This document shows, piece after piece, positions 25,733 to 37,228 of a stretch of DNA of 64,000 nucleotides (position 1 is its first letter; the number at the start of each line of letters is the position of its first letter). A model generated the notes under the pieces. The model saw only the letters and a program-made list of their open reading frames with translations. It was not told the DNA's origin and did no database searches. Both the position numbers and the translations under genes were made by a program. Source of the DNA: Psococerastis gibbosa (Eukaryota; Arthropoda; Insecta; Psocodea; Psocidae); NCBI GenBank assembly GCA_963971405.1, contig OZ020485.1, positions 34,119,921-34,183,920 of the forward strand. The letters are read 5' to 3'.

Positions 25733-26442
25733 ACTAGGATTTTATTACTTAGGAGGCCGGTACATTTTGACACCTGCTTCTTGTGTGCAGATCCCCCCCC
25801 CCCTCTTCTAAACACTAAAGGTATGTAGCCTCGAACGGATCGCCCTGCTACGCGCCTGTATATATCGTTGCTGCTCACTTGTACAGTAGCTTTGCATGAT
25901 TGTTAATCTTGAACTCAGACCTCCAACTTTTCTAAGAACGTATTTTTATATTAGCATTGTGACATTGCAGATTCTGACCTCTATACTATATATACTAGAT
26001 CTATAGCCCGAAATCTATTACCGTACAAATTAGGATCTTATAGTGCCATGGTGATCTGACCATCTAAATGGTCTATCAACAGCTCAAGTCAGCATTTTTT
26101 GATTTTTTTGTGACTTGGAGGCTTAGTAGCAACTGAGAATTTTTGACAAAAAAAGTATTTAACCTTGAAGGAAGGTGTGAGATAGTGAGATTCCTCGCTG
26201 CATGAATTCGGCAGTGCTGGTCAGCCTCTCTCCTTATTAGACTCCTTGAAGTGTTAGGGATTTCATGCTCCTAACACTTGCCAGTTGCAACCACTAAATA
26301 TGCATGGGCGTTTTTCATACTGTATTAGCGCATGCCATGAGCAAGTAGGTTTAAATTACTTACCACAACTAGCCTAGTTCTGATCCGACAGCGCGTTGAT
26401 GCCTTAAATGTCCCAATGCTCAACCTAAATTGTCTTAAAACT
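25733..26442. other. Unassigned
   Basis: C run near 25792-25803, otherwise no recognisable feature. Confidence 0.4.
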
Positions 26443-26450
26443 TCCAATGC

Positions 26451-26673
26451 CAGTGGCAGACTGGGACTGAAAAACGGCCCAGGCATTTTTGAATACCACG
26501 GCCCCTTCCTCGGGTCAAAATGCTGTTGTAATGCTTGTAATTAACACAAATTTTATTTTATTTAATTTTGAAATATGTTACGATTTTCTTCCTTTTTCCC
26601 AGCCCCAAACAACCATTTTTGGTCCAGCCCACAGGGCAAATGCCCGCCTGCCCCCCGGCTCAGTCCGCCACTG
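26451..26673. mobile_element. 223-bp hAT-like MITE
   Basis: The left end is CAGTGGCAGACTGGGACTG. The right end, reversed, is CAGTGGCGGACTGAGCCGG. The flanks TCCAATGC and TCCACTAC match at 6 of 8 positions. No transposase. Confidence 0.68.
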
Positions 26674-26859
26674 TCCACTACCAAACCTATTAAGGTGCTC
26701 ATGTGTCCTACTTCAAGATAGATCCTGGTGAGTTAACTAGGTAACTAGTAGTAACTAGTAGGCTGCTTTCAACTTTTCATTTGCTTACTTCTATATTACT
26801 TTACTGTTCAATTAAATTAATAAATAAAATAAAAATTAAATAAATAAATAAACAAACAA

Positions 26860-27058
26860 GGACTTTTTTGTTCTATTACTAAGCCAACCTAGCGGAGTTA
26901 GGGCTATAAAGCCCTCTCTTACACTCAACTAGGAAGGCCCGGAACCGCCTGCTTTACATTTCCTCCGAAGCATGGCCAGAAAATGTAGGAAGTGTAGGAC
27001 TCGAACCAACAACCTTTAAGGTGAAAGTCAGAGTCCGTACCACTACTCTACATGTTTT
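26860..27058 (-). repeat. tRNA-derived SINE, copy 6
   Basis: Complete in reverse orientation. Its 3' tail ends in a TAAA-rich microsatellite (26815-26860). The complement of the A box (CCACTACTCTA) and of the B box (GGACTCGAACC) are both present. Confidence 0.88.
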
Positions 27059-27059
27059 A

Positions 27060-27410
27060 TTGACTTTTTGCTCCATTGCTAAGCCAACCCGATAACTCAG
27101 CTAACTTATAAAGCCCTCTCTTACACTCAACTAGATATGACCAGGACCGCCTGCTTTACATGCCCTCCGAAGCAAGGCCAGAAAATATAGCGAGAGTGGG
27201 ACTAGAACCAACAACCTTTCGGGTGAAAGTCAGAGTCTGTACCATTACTTCACATGTCCTGTGAATTATTCCGCACTGCAACCTAACTTTCGAAATTATT
27301 GCGAATAATTAAGTAATTAATATGAAACGGAAGGCTGGGGCTCGAGACTGAGCATAAAAGGAGAAAAATTCCGCCTGACCTGGGTCCAACCAACCCTCTT
27401 GAGAGTCGCA
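27060..27410 (-). repeat. tRNA-derived SINE, copy 7, with extension
   Basis: Lies head to tail with copy 6. The SINE proper is 27060-27262. The following 150 bp (to about 27410) is the reverse complement of 7697-7848, including CCTGGGTCCAACCAACCCTC. Confidence 0.85.
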
Positions 27411-27700
27411 TCTCCTACGTTGGTGGAAAACACGGCTGCCGGCGATGTTTTTGACCACATCAGCCCATATTGTACATTGGCCATGGGAGAAGATCATCTA
27501 CCCGTCCTCATGCCTAGACCCTCATAGGGTTGTCACGGCGTTTTTTTTTCTTCAAATAAATTAATTATTTTTAAATTTCAAAGGGTGCAGACCCGCTTCT
27601 TAATAACGTGCACTATGGACCCGGGCGGTGGTTGTGTCTACTAATTTATGTCTAGGCCTACTAAGTTAGTAATGAGTATTCACTATGAGAACCTACTGGT
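27411..27700. other. Unassigned
   Basis: No feature recognised. Confidence 0.35.
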
Positions 27701-27872
27701 CAGGATCGTCATTTGAGGTTCCAGGGGAGGGGGAGGTCATTTTTCCTCCCTGCGATTGGAAAAAAATACGACAATGACCCCGACTAACGAGAAAATTGTT
27801 ACTAACTTGTTTAAAAATGTGACAAATTTACAACTTCCCCTACCCCTGAATTTTTTTGAAATGACGCCACTG
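27701..27872. mobile_element. 172-bp MITE with CAG...CGTCATTT ends
   Basis: The ends are CAGGATCGTCATTTGA and, reversed, CAGTGGCGTCATTTCAAA. GGGGAGGGGGAGG and CCCCTACCCC lie inside. No target duplication could be made out. Confidence 0.5.
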
Positions 27873-29985
27873 AATAATGTAGTTGTAGAGTAGAGCTAGT
27901 ATTCTAGTAACTTATAGTATAAACTTATAGTATTAAGTACAAAGTCAAATTGAAGTTCATATATTCATTCTCTCTCAACACGTTTTCAATTAACAAAATG
28001 ACATCAAACTTACATAATAATACTTTACAGTATGCAATAGGGATTTTAAAGGATGACAACATAACTCAAACCTGCGTTTTGAATTGATATCACAGTTTAT
28101 TTTAAAACAAATGAAACAGATTCACCGGGGAGGTACCTATGTTGTATGCTGTATGCTTAGTTAACAGGCGCTATATTGTACGAAGTACTTGGCCGACACA
28201 CAAAGGTTTGGGAAAACCAAATATAATATCGAAACAAACAGCAGATTAATTAACGGGTCAACCCATTTTTTCTTAAATAATAAAAAGGTTAAGTCGCATG
28301 CAAACAATTTATTGAATGTATCCGATTAACCTCTTCAATCGCCTCACTTAGTCACCTAATAGGTACTTGTGTCGAGTTACGACACGTCTCCGACCGCAAG
28401 GTGTGTAGAGGCTCGCACAAGTACAATTGCCACCTTGCCACCAAAGTCGCTTTACAAGCAAGAGGACGATTTAGGATTTAAGTTTAATAAATATGATGCC
28501 CTCCGAAGTGACAATAGTCGGCTAATAGTTGTTGGTTACGCACAGGTGCGTGAATGAGGTTTTACAATGAAATGTGAGTTACATGAGATAATTAATAAGT
28601 AAGTTATAACTTATAATATGGTCTCCGAGATCCTATAAAACTGTATAATTGGGAGTTTTTTTATTCGACATGAATGAATCAAATGGTAATTATTGTAAAA
28701 TAACGTTTTATCAACTTTATATAACAAAGCAATAATCAAAGGGCATTATGGCACTAATTAAAACAAAAACCTAAAAAGCAAAACAATTTAAGGGTCAAAA
28801 CGCAAGGGATTTGGAAATATAATTAAGAAGCAACAATCACGAAAAGGAGGAAGTGTTGGCGATAATCGGCCTACTCAAAATTTTCAGCTCACTTTTATTA
28901 TATGCTGGGTGACATACTTGTTCAAATTAAATACAATATGTTGGTCATCATAGGAATGTTTTCATTGACATGAACTTTGAATTTACAATGGATAAAATCG
29001 ACGGTATTTTAATTTTTCTCATTAAATTAATTCCTTATTGGCATTTAGCATTCATTACTTAATGAATTTTTATTATCCAAAGCTATTGAGATTGATCAAT
29101 TAAATGTTCAAATAACACTATTTTGTAATACTGTGGTTCCCTTGGCTGATTTCAATTCGATAACATACTTTACAAGGAGAAGAATTTATGTAAAATAAAT
29201 TCCGCTTATATGACCGAAACGGAAAACTTTTAAAAAACATTTACAACATACTCTACACTACAAATCTTTCACAGAAGCAACACTATGCAGTTAAACACCG
29301 AAGACTTAGCTGATAGACCTATAGAAAAGTTTCTTTACCTAACAAATTTCTAACGTAAACATTAATAAAGTTCACAGTAACAAAAAGGCAATATTATAAA
29401 TTAAAAAAGAAATAAAAGTTATTTTGTTTTCAATCCATGAGAAACATCAATCTCAGTTATTTTACTATTCAAATTAAATTCAACAACGAAAAAAAAAATC
29501 AACTTATTTCAAACCTTCCGTGATATTCATTAGTGTTCAAAAAATTGCTAGCTATAAATCTATTACAATATAAAAGCCAGTATTTCTAATTCACCGGAAT
29601 TTATACAATACAAAGACCATACATAAGTATTAATAAGAACTTCCACAAGAGTCAAAACATGTTATGTACAAATATTTCCTTTACACTGTCAATACAATTA
29701 CTACAATAGAAAATAAAAAATTAAAAATCCTTCATTGAGTAAATACAGTACTGCTACAGTATTTTAAGTAACAAATTTAAACAAAACAATTAATTGTATA
29801 AAAGTCTTTTATTCCGGAGATACTAAGAAGAATGAAAACTGCAGCACGTTTTGGGCCTCAAGCCCACCTACCCACAGTATTGCCACCCCATTGCATGGTG
29901 CATGGTGCAAGAGATGAAGATGCTAAGCATTAAAAAATATCTGTAGTGAATGGTAGAGTAGTCTAAATAAAAAAGCAAAACATGT
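27873..29985. other. Repeat-poor AT-rich stretch 3' of Abd-B
   Basis: No mobile-element family from the rest of the window is seen here. Minus-strand AATAAA occurs at 29808-29813. The stretch could hold the distal Abd-B 3' UTR or conserved regulatory DNA; neither is shown. Confidence 0.4.
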
Positions 29986-29993
29986 CTTAGCAT

Positions 29994-30159
29994 CAATGGC
30001 GGATCGGGGGGGGGGGGTCACGACTCCCTGACCCCCCTAAATGAGTAAATTCATAAGATACCTATTTAAAAAAAAAAAAAACTATTAAAAAAAATACCTT
30101 TTATACTTTCTAACAACTTGTAACCCCCCCCCCTAAATTTTCCGCTGGATCCGCCCTTG
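29994..30159. mobile_element. 166-bp MITE, hAT-like (8-bp target duplication)
   Basis: Inverted ends CAATGGCGGATC and GATCCGCCCTTG. Flanks are CTTAGCAT (29986-29993) and CTTAGCCT (30160-30167), an 8-bp duplication with one mismatch. Inside are a G run near the left end and a C run near the right end. Eight-base duplications are typical of the hAT superfamily; no transposase is present. Confidence 0.65.
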
Positions 30160-30167
30160 CTTAGCCT

Positions 30168-30675
30168 GCTTTTTCGTTGCAATCTGGACCGTAATCCGGA
30201 TTCTGTTATACAAATATACTACAATATAATTTAGATGCAATAAGATGCACTTTTCTTTTACTATAAGAAAACAGGTTATTCTAATATACAAAAATACAAT
30301 GGTAGTTTTTCGTAGAGGTGAAACATCACATAGCCATTGAGACAAATATTTTCATGCAAGTCAGTAAAGCGAAAATGCCCACAGAATACTGTATGAATAT
30401 GCATGCAACCAAGTAACAACTATTCAAGTGCTTGGTAACTATTTAAAAAATCTGTACTACCTTTGAGGGTTTTTTTTTTGAACGACCCCCATTGTACGTA
30501 ACTGGTTGCAATGGCCTGGTTTAGTCACAAGACTATAAATACTAACTTAGTATAGCCTAGTCTGTTCTGTCGTTAAAATATAGTTACAAAGGGATATATT
30601 TCAAAAACAATTTTGATAAGGAATGGCCGTGTATAAATAATTAGATTACTCGTGACTTCGTGGTATTTCATTTTA
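30168..30675. other. Unassigned stretch between MITE and hairpin
   Basis: AT-rich, with no recognisable frame or repeat. It may be part of the Abd-B 3' UTR. Confidence 0.35.
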
Positions 30676-30742
30676 ATAAACAAAAAATAACAAAAACTTA
30701 GAGTTTTAGAAAAACTCTAAGTTTTTGTTATTTTTTGTTTAT
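30676..30742. repeat. Perfect 32-bp inverted repeat with 3-base loop
   Basis: Arms at 30676-30707 and 30711-30742 are exact reverse complements, with loop AGA. The arm begins ATAAACAAAAAATAAC and ends CTTAGAGTTTT. The 11-mer ATGGCCGTGTA occurs on both sides, at 30623-30633 and starting at 30741. It lies about 0.94 kb 3' of the Abd-B stop, possibly within the transcript. No other copy was seen in the window. Confidence 0.9.
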
Positions 30743-31680
30743 GGCCGTGTAAGTTGTATATTTGACAAAATTAAGTATTTTTTTGGTTCAACAGCCGAAA
30801 AGACATGAAAGTATTCAAGCTTTTTCAAAAAGCAGTCTATTTCCCCTACTGATGTTGTTAGTACAAATATCTATTATAAATCGGTTTAATGCGCTTAATA
30901 CAGAAGTAATAATATTTCAGATGAGAATATGTAAATGTCCCTGTCTTTGAATTTTTTATCTGATTACTTTCATAATATTGCAGTTGTGAAACGAGAAATT
31001 AATTCATTTCGTCAAAAATCCACGGTCATTTCTCGTTAACAAAATATTTTGAAATCTCTCCCTTAAGTATCTACCTAACTAAGATTATTATCAGTTCAAC
31101 TTAATACGTATGCTACAAGTGTCTATTCTTATTATTACTATGGATATTGCACATCGTAATATTAGGGGTGTGCCCCTACCTGAAGTAAAGTGCGAAAACT
31201 AGAAATTGCAATAAAAGAGAGGAGATAATGGGGGGAAATGCGCTAATTATAAGATAGTAACTTCAAATATTGAGAAAAAATAGATTGTCTATTGGAAAGG
31301 TTGCATTTCCCATCAACCTTGGAAATATCTCGGGATAACAAATACAGATAGGCAACACCATGCATTGGAACATTGTGGTGCCATCCAGTAGGTTCATTTT
31401 AAGTTACCTGGTAAGGTAGCTAAAGCTCGCCTTATCTAAAGACGTTTTCCAAAAAAAGTGCTCCTTGTATGGGGACATTTGTGTAAGGGTGATGGGACCC
31501 TTACGTACCGTTCTGCCAAGTTATGTACTGTACTGTAGTTTTCATTCGCCTCTGACAATATAACTTATTAAAGACCCGGAGGCTTCACCGCATGCCACCC
31601 AAATTGTGCTGAACTGTCTACTGCGTCGAGATGCTTTGATGAGGATGGTGCGCGAAGACGACCCCGGGGTAGGGCATGGG
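30743..31680 (-). other. Sequence 3' of Abd-B stop, probable 3' UTR
   Basis: Largely free of the repeat families seen elsewhere in the window and moderately AT-rich, as expected for a long Hox 3' UTR. In minus orientation there is no clear AATAAA in this stretch. ATTAAA occurs near 30885 and AATAAA at 29808-29813. The transcript end is therefore not determined. Confidence 0.4.
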
Positions 31681-32081
31681 TCACTGGTGGTGCTTGAGGG
31701 ACACCACGCCGTTGGTGGCGTGGTGCCCCGCAACGATGTGGTGGTGGTGCGCCGTGTGGTGGTTCGCATTACTCGCACTGTTGTTGTTATTGTTGTTGTT
31801 TTGCGTCTGGTTCTGCTGTCGCTGAGTATTCTTCTTGTTCTTCATCCGCCTATTTTGAAACCATATTTTGACTTGTCTCTCTGTCAGGTTGAGATTTCGC
31901 GCCAACTCCCACCTCTTCTGCTTCGAAACGTAGGCGTTGAAAAGGAACTCCTTCTCTAACTCGAGGGTTTGAAATTTAGAGTAAGGCTTACGTTTCTTCC
32001 GTACTGTCACTTGCCCAGTCCATTCGAGGGAATTTCCACCAGAACCACAGGTTCCTGGTAAGGACATCGTTCCTAAGGAAC
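31681..32081 (-). CDS. Abd-B: Abdominal-B, homeobox-containing last coding exon
   Basis: Encodes the DNA-binding half of the posterior Hox transcription factor Abd-B, a nuclear protein that specifies posterior segments in arthropods. With the first exon at 38148-38832 it gives a 361-residue protein. The homeodomain is residues 255-314 (bases 31825-32004), starting [11 protein letters not shown]. Helix 3 reads [13 protein letters not shown], with Trp48, Gln50 and Asn51 all present. EWTGQV just before it carries the Trp that posterior Hox proteins have instead of YPWM. The tail is rich in Asn and His and ends HQ, as in Drosophila Abd-B. The stop is TGA at 31681-31683. The acceptor TTTGTTTCAG ends at 32082. 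The exon begins with two bases that complete a Gly codon split by the intron, matching the phase left by the upstream exon. An in-frame ATG at Met234 could start a short homeodomain isoform, but nothing here shows that it does. Confidence 0.97.
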
Positions 32082-34011
32082 CTGAAACAAATAATTCAGA
32101 CAGGTACGTCAAACAGATAATTTACTCTTTTTTTGTAAGCATTGGATCGTTTTTAAATTGAAGAAATTGGCAACCCAAAAAGTCGGCTTTCTGAAGAGCG
32201 TAGGAACTCTCCCCTCATAGCACTTGTCTCGGCCCGTTTCAGATTTCCTTTTGGATACAACAGAGGGTAATACAAGATGTATTGTCCTCAGGTGTGCATT
32301 GACTTTATACCAACCATTTTTCCCCCTAATTTAATATAATATAATTATATACGTATATATAGGAATTTAAAAATCAAGAAAAATGTATCGATTATTGATC
32401 TGGAACTGTAGGGTGTTGAGGAACCGTTTAGAGGAGGAAGAGGTAGAGGTACGCCGGTATTTCAAATCCAGATATCACCGTTAGTTCAGCTTCACAAAGT
32501 TTCCAAATCTAGGAACATTTAAGCTTCCGACCTCTTTAAGATTGAATTCCAGCGGGCGAGCGGGCCATGACTTCATGAGAACAGTTGAGATACGAATTAA
32601 AATACCAAGCTTAACTAGGCTAAGAAGACTGTTCAGCCAATGCTATGGCATTAAGCGGTCAAGGCTCACTTAATTATTGCTCAGCTCAGTAGCCAGTATT
32701 TTATCCATTTGCTTATGGATAAGCTGAACGCAACAGGCGTACAGTGTACTAAGTAGGTATAGTGAAGTGCAGTAATGCACACAAAGTGCAATTTTGTACC
32801 ATATATAAAGTTTCAGCATTAATCTGTGACAAGAATCGTCGACATTTTCTGTCCTTTAAAGCCTCACCTAAAGCGCCCTTAGCCTAGGAACATGAAATGC
32901 CCGCAGTCAATGTGGCATGTGACGTCACAACAATTACATATTTCAATGGTCAAAAATGCAATACTGCTGTTGTATTACACAACTCATTCACCACAAAGCT
33001 TGAGAAGATGAAAGAGAAATAGAAAGAGTAAGAAGATGGCAAACGCCGTGTAGTTTTAACTCTCCAGCGCAGCTTTTAAGAACGCCATTCTTATTTAGAT
33101 GACTTCCCCAGGCCTGCATTGAAATAGCAGAAACTTCTCAACTTACGTTCATAAATGTTGCCTGAAAAGTTTCAGTGGAATTCTTTGTCGCCTCCTTATT
33201 TTGAATATTTAGGACTTGGTAAGTAAGTTGGACTTGTAAGTTACTTTTGTTTTTATCATCCATTTGGAAAACCTCCAAGATACAGATGTAGGCCTATAGT
33301 AAATTCCTAAGACGGAAATGAAAAGGCAGATTATGGAAAGAAATATTTTCTCCAGCAGATGTCTCATTTTCATGTAAAGTTTGTCTGAGGTCGTCCACTT
33401 AAGTTTATAACAGAGCTGGAAGTTACGATAGTGGCAGAGTTCACCTAAAAGTTCTGCTACGTTACAATGAGGAATGCGCTAGAGCCATGGGGATATCGTA
33501 TGCCTAATTCCAGTATTTTTATGACGGAACTCACGTAGAAAAAATTAGATATTTTTGGCGGAACTATAGACTACAATATGTTCACCATTAGTTTTTAAAA
33601 ACTGATTTACTTCCAACAAAATTGAATGGTGGGTACCGAGACTAGAGAATGCAAATACTGTACTACCAGGCCTACCTTGAAAAACTGACGCCAAGCGGTA
33701 TTAGAACTGGCTATATGATACAATATGTATTAAAATGTAGAGTAGAATTTCTTCTTCTTTGTGGCATCTCATTTAAGGGTCTACGATTGTTTTATTAGAA
33801 AAATCTGACTTAGCACAAAAAAACGTCTGATGGGGTCGTCCGATTTGCAGTTAACAATATAGATCTTGCACAATATAAAATAGGTATAGAGTCACAATTA
33901 ATTAGTAAGTAAGGATTCATAAGTAGTGGTATTTATTATATTATAATTAAAAAGGCATTTATGGCCGTAGTTACGCGATATATATAGCATTAGAATTCCA
34001 TGGAACTACGC

Positions 34012-34055
34012 ATTCAGAACGACCATGGCCTATCATCCCGGATTCTACTGCTTCA
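34012..34055 (+). repeat. Fragment related to the 35 kb foldback
   Basis: TTCAGAACGACCATGGCC followed by TATCATCCCGGATTCTACTG matches the right end of the element at 35011-35237. Confidence 0.5.
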
Positions 34056-35010
34056 TCATATTTTTTTATATTATTCGGTATTTTTATTTATTAGACTGCG
34101 GTACTGTATAGTTTAGGATTTCCCCTCAGGCATACTATTCATTCACCTAATATTGTATGTATGCATGTGAGGTACATATATTTATTGAACTTAGTTTCCC
34201 CTAAATAATTCAACGAAGAAGAAAACCTATTAACTAACTAGCAAGCAGGAAAAAATCCGACTAACATAAAATAATAAGTAATATGGAAAAAATCTATGTA
34301 AAATTCATTTTTTTCTAATATAAGCTTACTCTTCTACGTAAAAAAAAAGCCAAGAAAATTCTAGGTTAGTCCTCAAGAGATGCGCAATCCAAAAAGAAAT
34401 CGTTTATGTTTATGAACATAAAATCCAAGCGTAACTCAAGAAAACTTGCATCAACAAGGGCTGTGGTATTGAATTTGAATCGTTTGAGGACTTAGAACGA
34501 TGCAATCTGCTTGGAAGATAGCGCGAGCAGCTGGCAAGACGAAGCAAGGGTGTAAAAATAAATAGGTTTCTCATCGGGGCCCATAACTATTCGTCAATTC
34601 AAAAACATGCGGTCTTCCTTAACTTTCACCCACCTACTTTAAAACAAATAAAAAAATATCTATTATCTTACTATGAATGTTAGATGAAGCGTATATATAT
34701 GCAGGTAAACAGGGTTCAACCGAGTTTCACTTGGTTAAAATTTATTGCCTATTCAGAGTATTATAGATTTGGGGCATTGGGTCTCGGCGAGGGATTTCGG
34801 GTTGCCCATCATAAAAACATAGCTTGTGCGAGCAATATTTTACGCTATACCGTATGTCAGTATTGAAACGACATTCATTGACCCAGGACAAGGCCTCACG
34901 ACTGTTTATAGGGCGCAAAAAATTAAGGGTAAAATTATAGGCTATTTGTAATGCAAAGAACTTTCGTTGAAATAATTAGAAACAGTGGGGTACGATTATG
35001 CAGGCTATTA

Positions 35011-35237
35011 GAGGACAGAAGAATAAACAGGCCGTGGTTGATTTGAAAGTAGGCTTCCAAACGTTTCGTCAACAACTGCGGTTGACATCTTCAGTGACAC
35101 TACGTACACTTCTGAGATTGTGACTTCTTAAAAGTACGTAGTGTCACTATGAAGATGTCGACCGCAGTTGTTGACGAAACGTTTGGAAGCCTACTTTCAA
35201 ATCGACCACGGCCTATTAGTCCGGATTCTTCTGTTCC
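35011..35237. mobile_element. Foldback element in Abd-B intron
   Basis: Arms at 35011-35107 and 35134-35237 with a 26-base loop. They contain GTAGGCTTCCAAACGTTTCG, CAACTGCGGTTGAC and AGTGACACTACGTAC. TGAAGATGTC ... GACGAAACG resembles the tails of some retroelements. No coding sequence. Confidence 0.75.
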
Positions 35238-37035
35238 CTTATTAGACTCCGGCCGTGAAAGCCTTCGTTATTATAATGTAGCCTATAATTTATTAGTTTA
35301 CTAAATCGATTCTGCTTTTGTTGCGTAGACAACATTCAGTACGTGTTCGGAATTTCGGACGTGCCGTTAATTCAAGTATAGTTGTAACTTGTAAATAATA
35401 AATTCGAAAAATTGTACGAGAAAGGGATTTGATTCTGAGTCCCCACATAGCTGGAGTAGTAGGTAAAGTTTCCGTCTGACTATTACTATTACATGCTTCA
35501 AAGGGGATAAACAGTCGTTTGAATTTTTTTTTGCATTTTCACATGATGCTGCTGAATTTTTTAATGCAACTCACTCAGCTCACTGTATTACTATTAAGTT
35601 AGTTAATACACATACTATACATACTATTCATGCTTCAAAGGGGACGAACAGTCTTTTGATTTTTTTTTTTTTTTTTTGCGTTTTCAGATGAATCTAAACG
35701 GGCTGATGGATGGATGAGGGTACACACGGCTTTGACTGGCCTCGCTCCGATTCTCGGGAATTTTTATTAGGAATTAACAAGAGGCAATGGGAAGCTGGAT
35801 TCTAATACTCCCAACTTCATTCAGTAGAGCTTTTTCGTTATTTTTATTATTATTATTCTTTTATTATTTTTATTACTATTATATTTATTTTTATTTATTA
35901 TTGATAATTTCATTACGTTTTTGTTTTCATTATATTGCACCTTGTTCGAGGATACTGGACAAGGAAAAAAGGGAAGTGAAGGGATTATGGAATTTAGGTA
36001 CGGCTTAATTTTTGGATTTTTTTGGTTTGGAAAACTTTATTAAAAAGTATACCCGAATTAGTGGGGGTGTATGCATTTTGACAGCAGTCAATTTTTTAGG
36101 CTTATTGAAATTCCTCCAAGCAGGGGGGTCCGAGATTCTGCCCAAGGGGATATTTCTACAAATTTAGGTACGAAATAGTAGGATTTTACGAATTTAAGAC
36201 AGCAAAAACTTTAAAATAAAATTATACAGGCGAAGATTTAGTCATAAACTGAGAACAGCCCTGGGGACTCCTCTGTGAATTTTCGGTGTTTGAATAAATA
36301 AATAAATAAATATCTTTTATGAAAACCCATTACAGCACATTACAAAAATTTATATTATATACATAATTAATAAAATAACAATATTATTACCTCATTTACT
36401 TTATATCATAGTTACGGTACTTTTTAAAACATTTTCCCTTATACCAGGGCACACACCACCCCCCCCCCCCCCCGTATGGGCGCCTATGCCTTGAGTTACA
36501 GATGCGCGATTATTAATAATTAGACAGGCCGCCCCCTTAAAGTGGGCCTGTTTGTAAGAACAATAGTACACAGTCATATATAGTCCAGTTATTAATGAGC
36601 GCTATCTAGAGGAGGATTCAGTCATAAAAAAGCATGAGGCATGCCAGAGAAGCGAGATGCGGGCGTGAGCCAACTCCTTTTTCGTATGGAACGCGCGAGT
36701 GCTTTTGAGGACTATCGGAGCCCTTTGCTTTTTGACTTCATTGTTGTCCTTTTTTAATTTATTATACAGGGCGTGAACTAGGTATTTTATGCGTTTTTAG
36801 GGTCATTGACGAGATATCCTCTGCAACAAAGGCCTTCCCAATATCCCAATTTATCCCAAAAAATGTCCATAGAGAGCCAAGAAGGGTATAAACGAGGAAA
36901 CAGGAACAGTTTGCGTTCAAGCGAGGTTTAGGTGGAGGGTAGACTCTCTGCCCCTAATTGACTAGGACGCGACCTCGAGTTCGAGAGCAGTTTTTGACAA
37001 GCATTTTTGTTTTTGTTTATTGACGTCGTTGTTGG

Positions 37036-37228
37036 TATTTAACCAAGGGTTAGTTGGACTTACATTGCCTGTTGTTTAGTAGTCACTTGAGGTAGGGGCT
37101 TGACATACATCGAACCATTAAGGCGGAGCTCTACCTCAAAAGATGCCTGATGTGGATGCTACTCCCAACGTCAGGCTTAGTCCAGAGTACTTATACAACA
37201 GGCAATGTAACTAACCTTTTGTTAAATA
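37036..37228. mobile_element. Foldback element 2 in Abd-B intron
   Basis: TATTTAACCAAGGGTTAGTT ... TTACATTGCCTGTTGT on the left is mirrored by ACAACAGGCAATGTAACTAA ... GTTAAATA on the right. The arms are about 40 bp with a few differences. Confidence 0.6.

Noticed and set aside
1..31600. iab-4 microRNA precursor 3' of Abd-B
   Set aside because: I looked for iab-4-like seed sequences on the minus strand and found only short chance matches such as CATTCAGTACGTACT at about 15841, which is not the iab-4 sequence.
31606..31959. 117-codon plus-strand frame across the homeobox exon
   Set aside because: It is the antisense shadow of the Abd-B homeobox and its His/Asn-rich tail.
35080..35160. Hammerhead ribozyme in the intron foldback
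   Set aside because: CTGAAGATG...CGAAAC is suggestive, but the invariant CTGATGA core is not present, so I do not call it.
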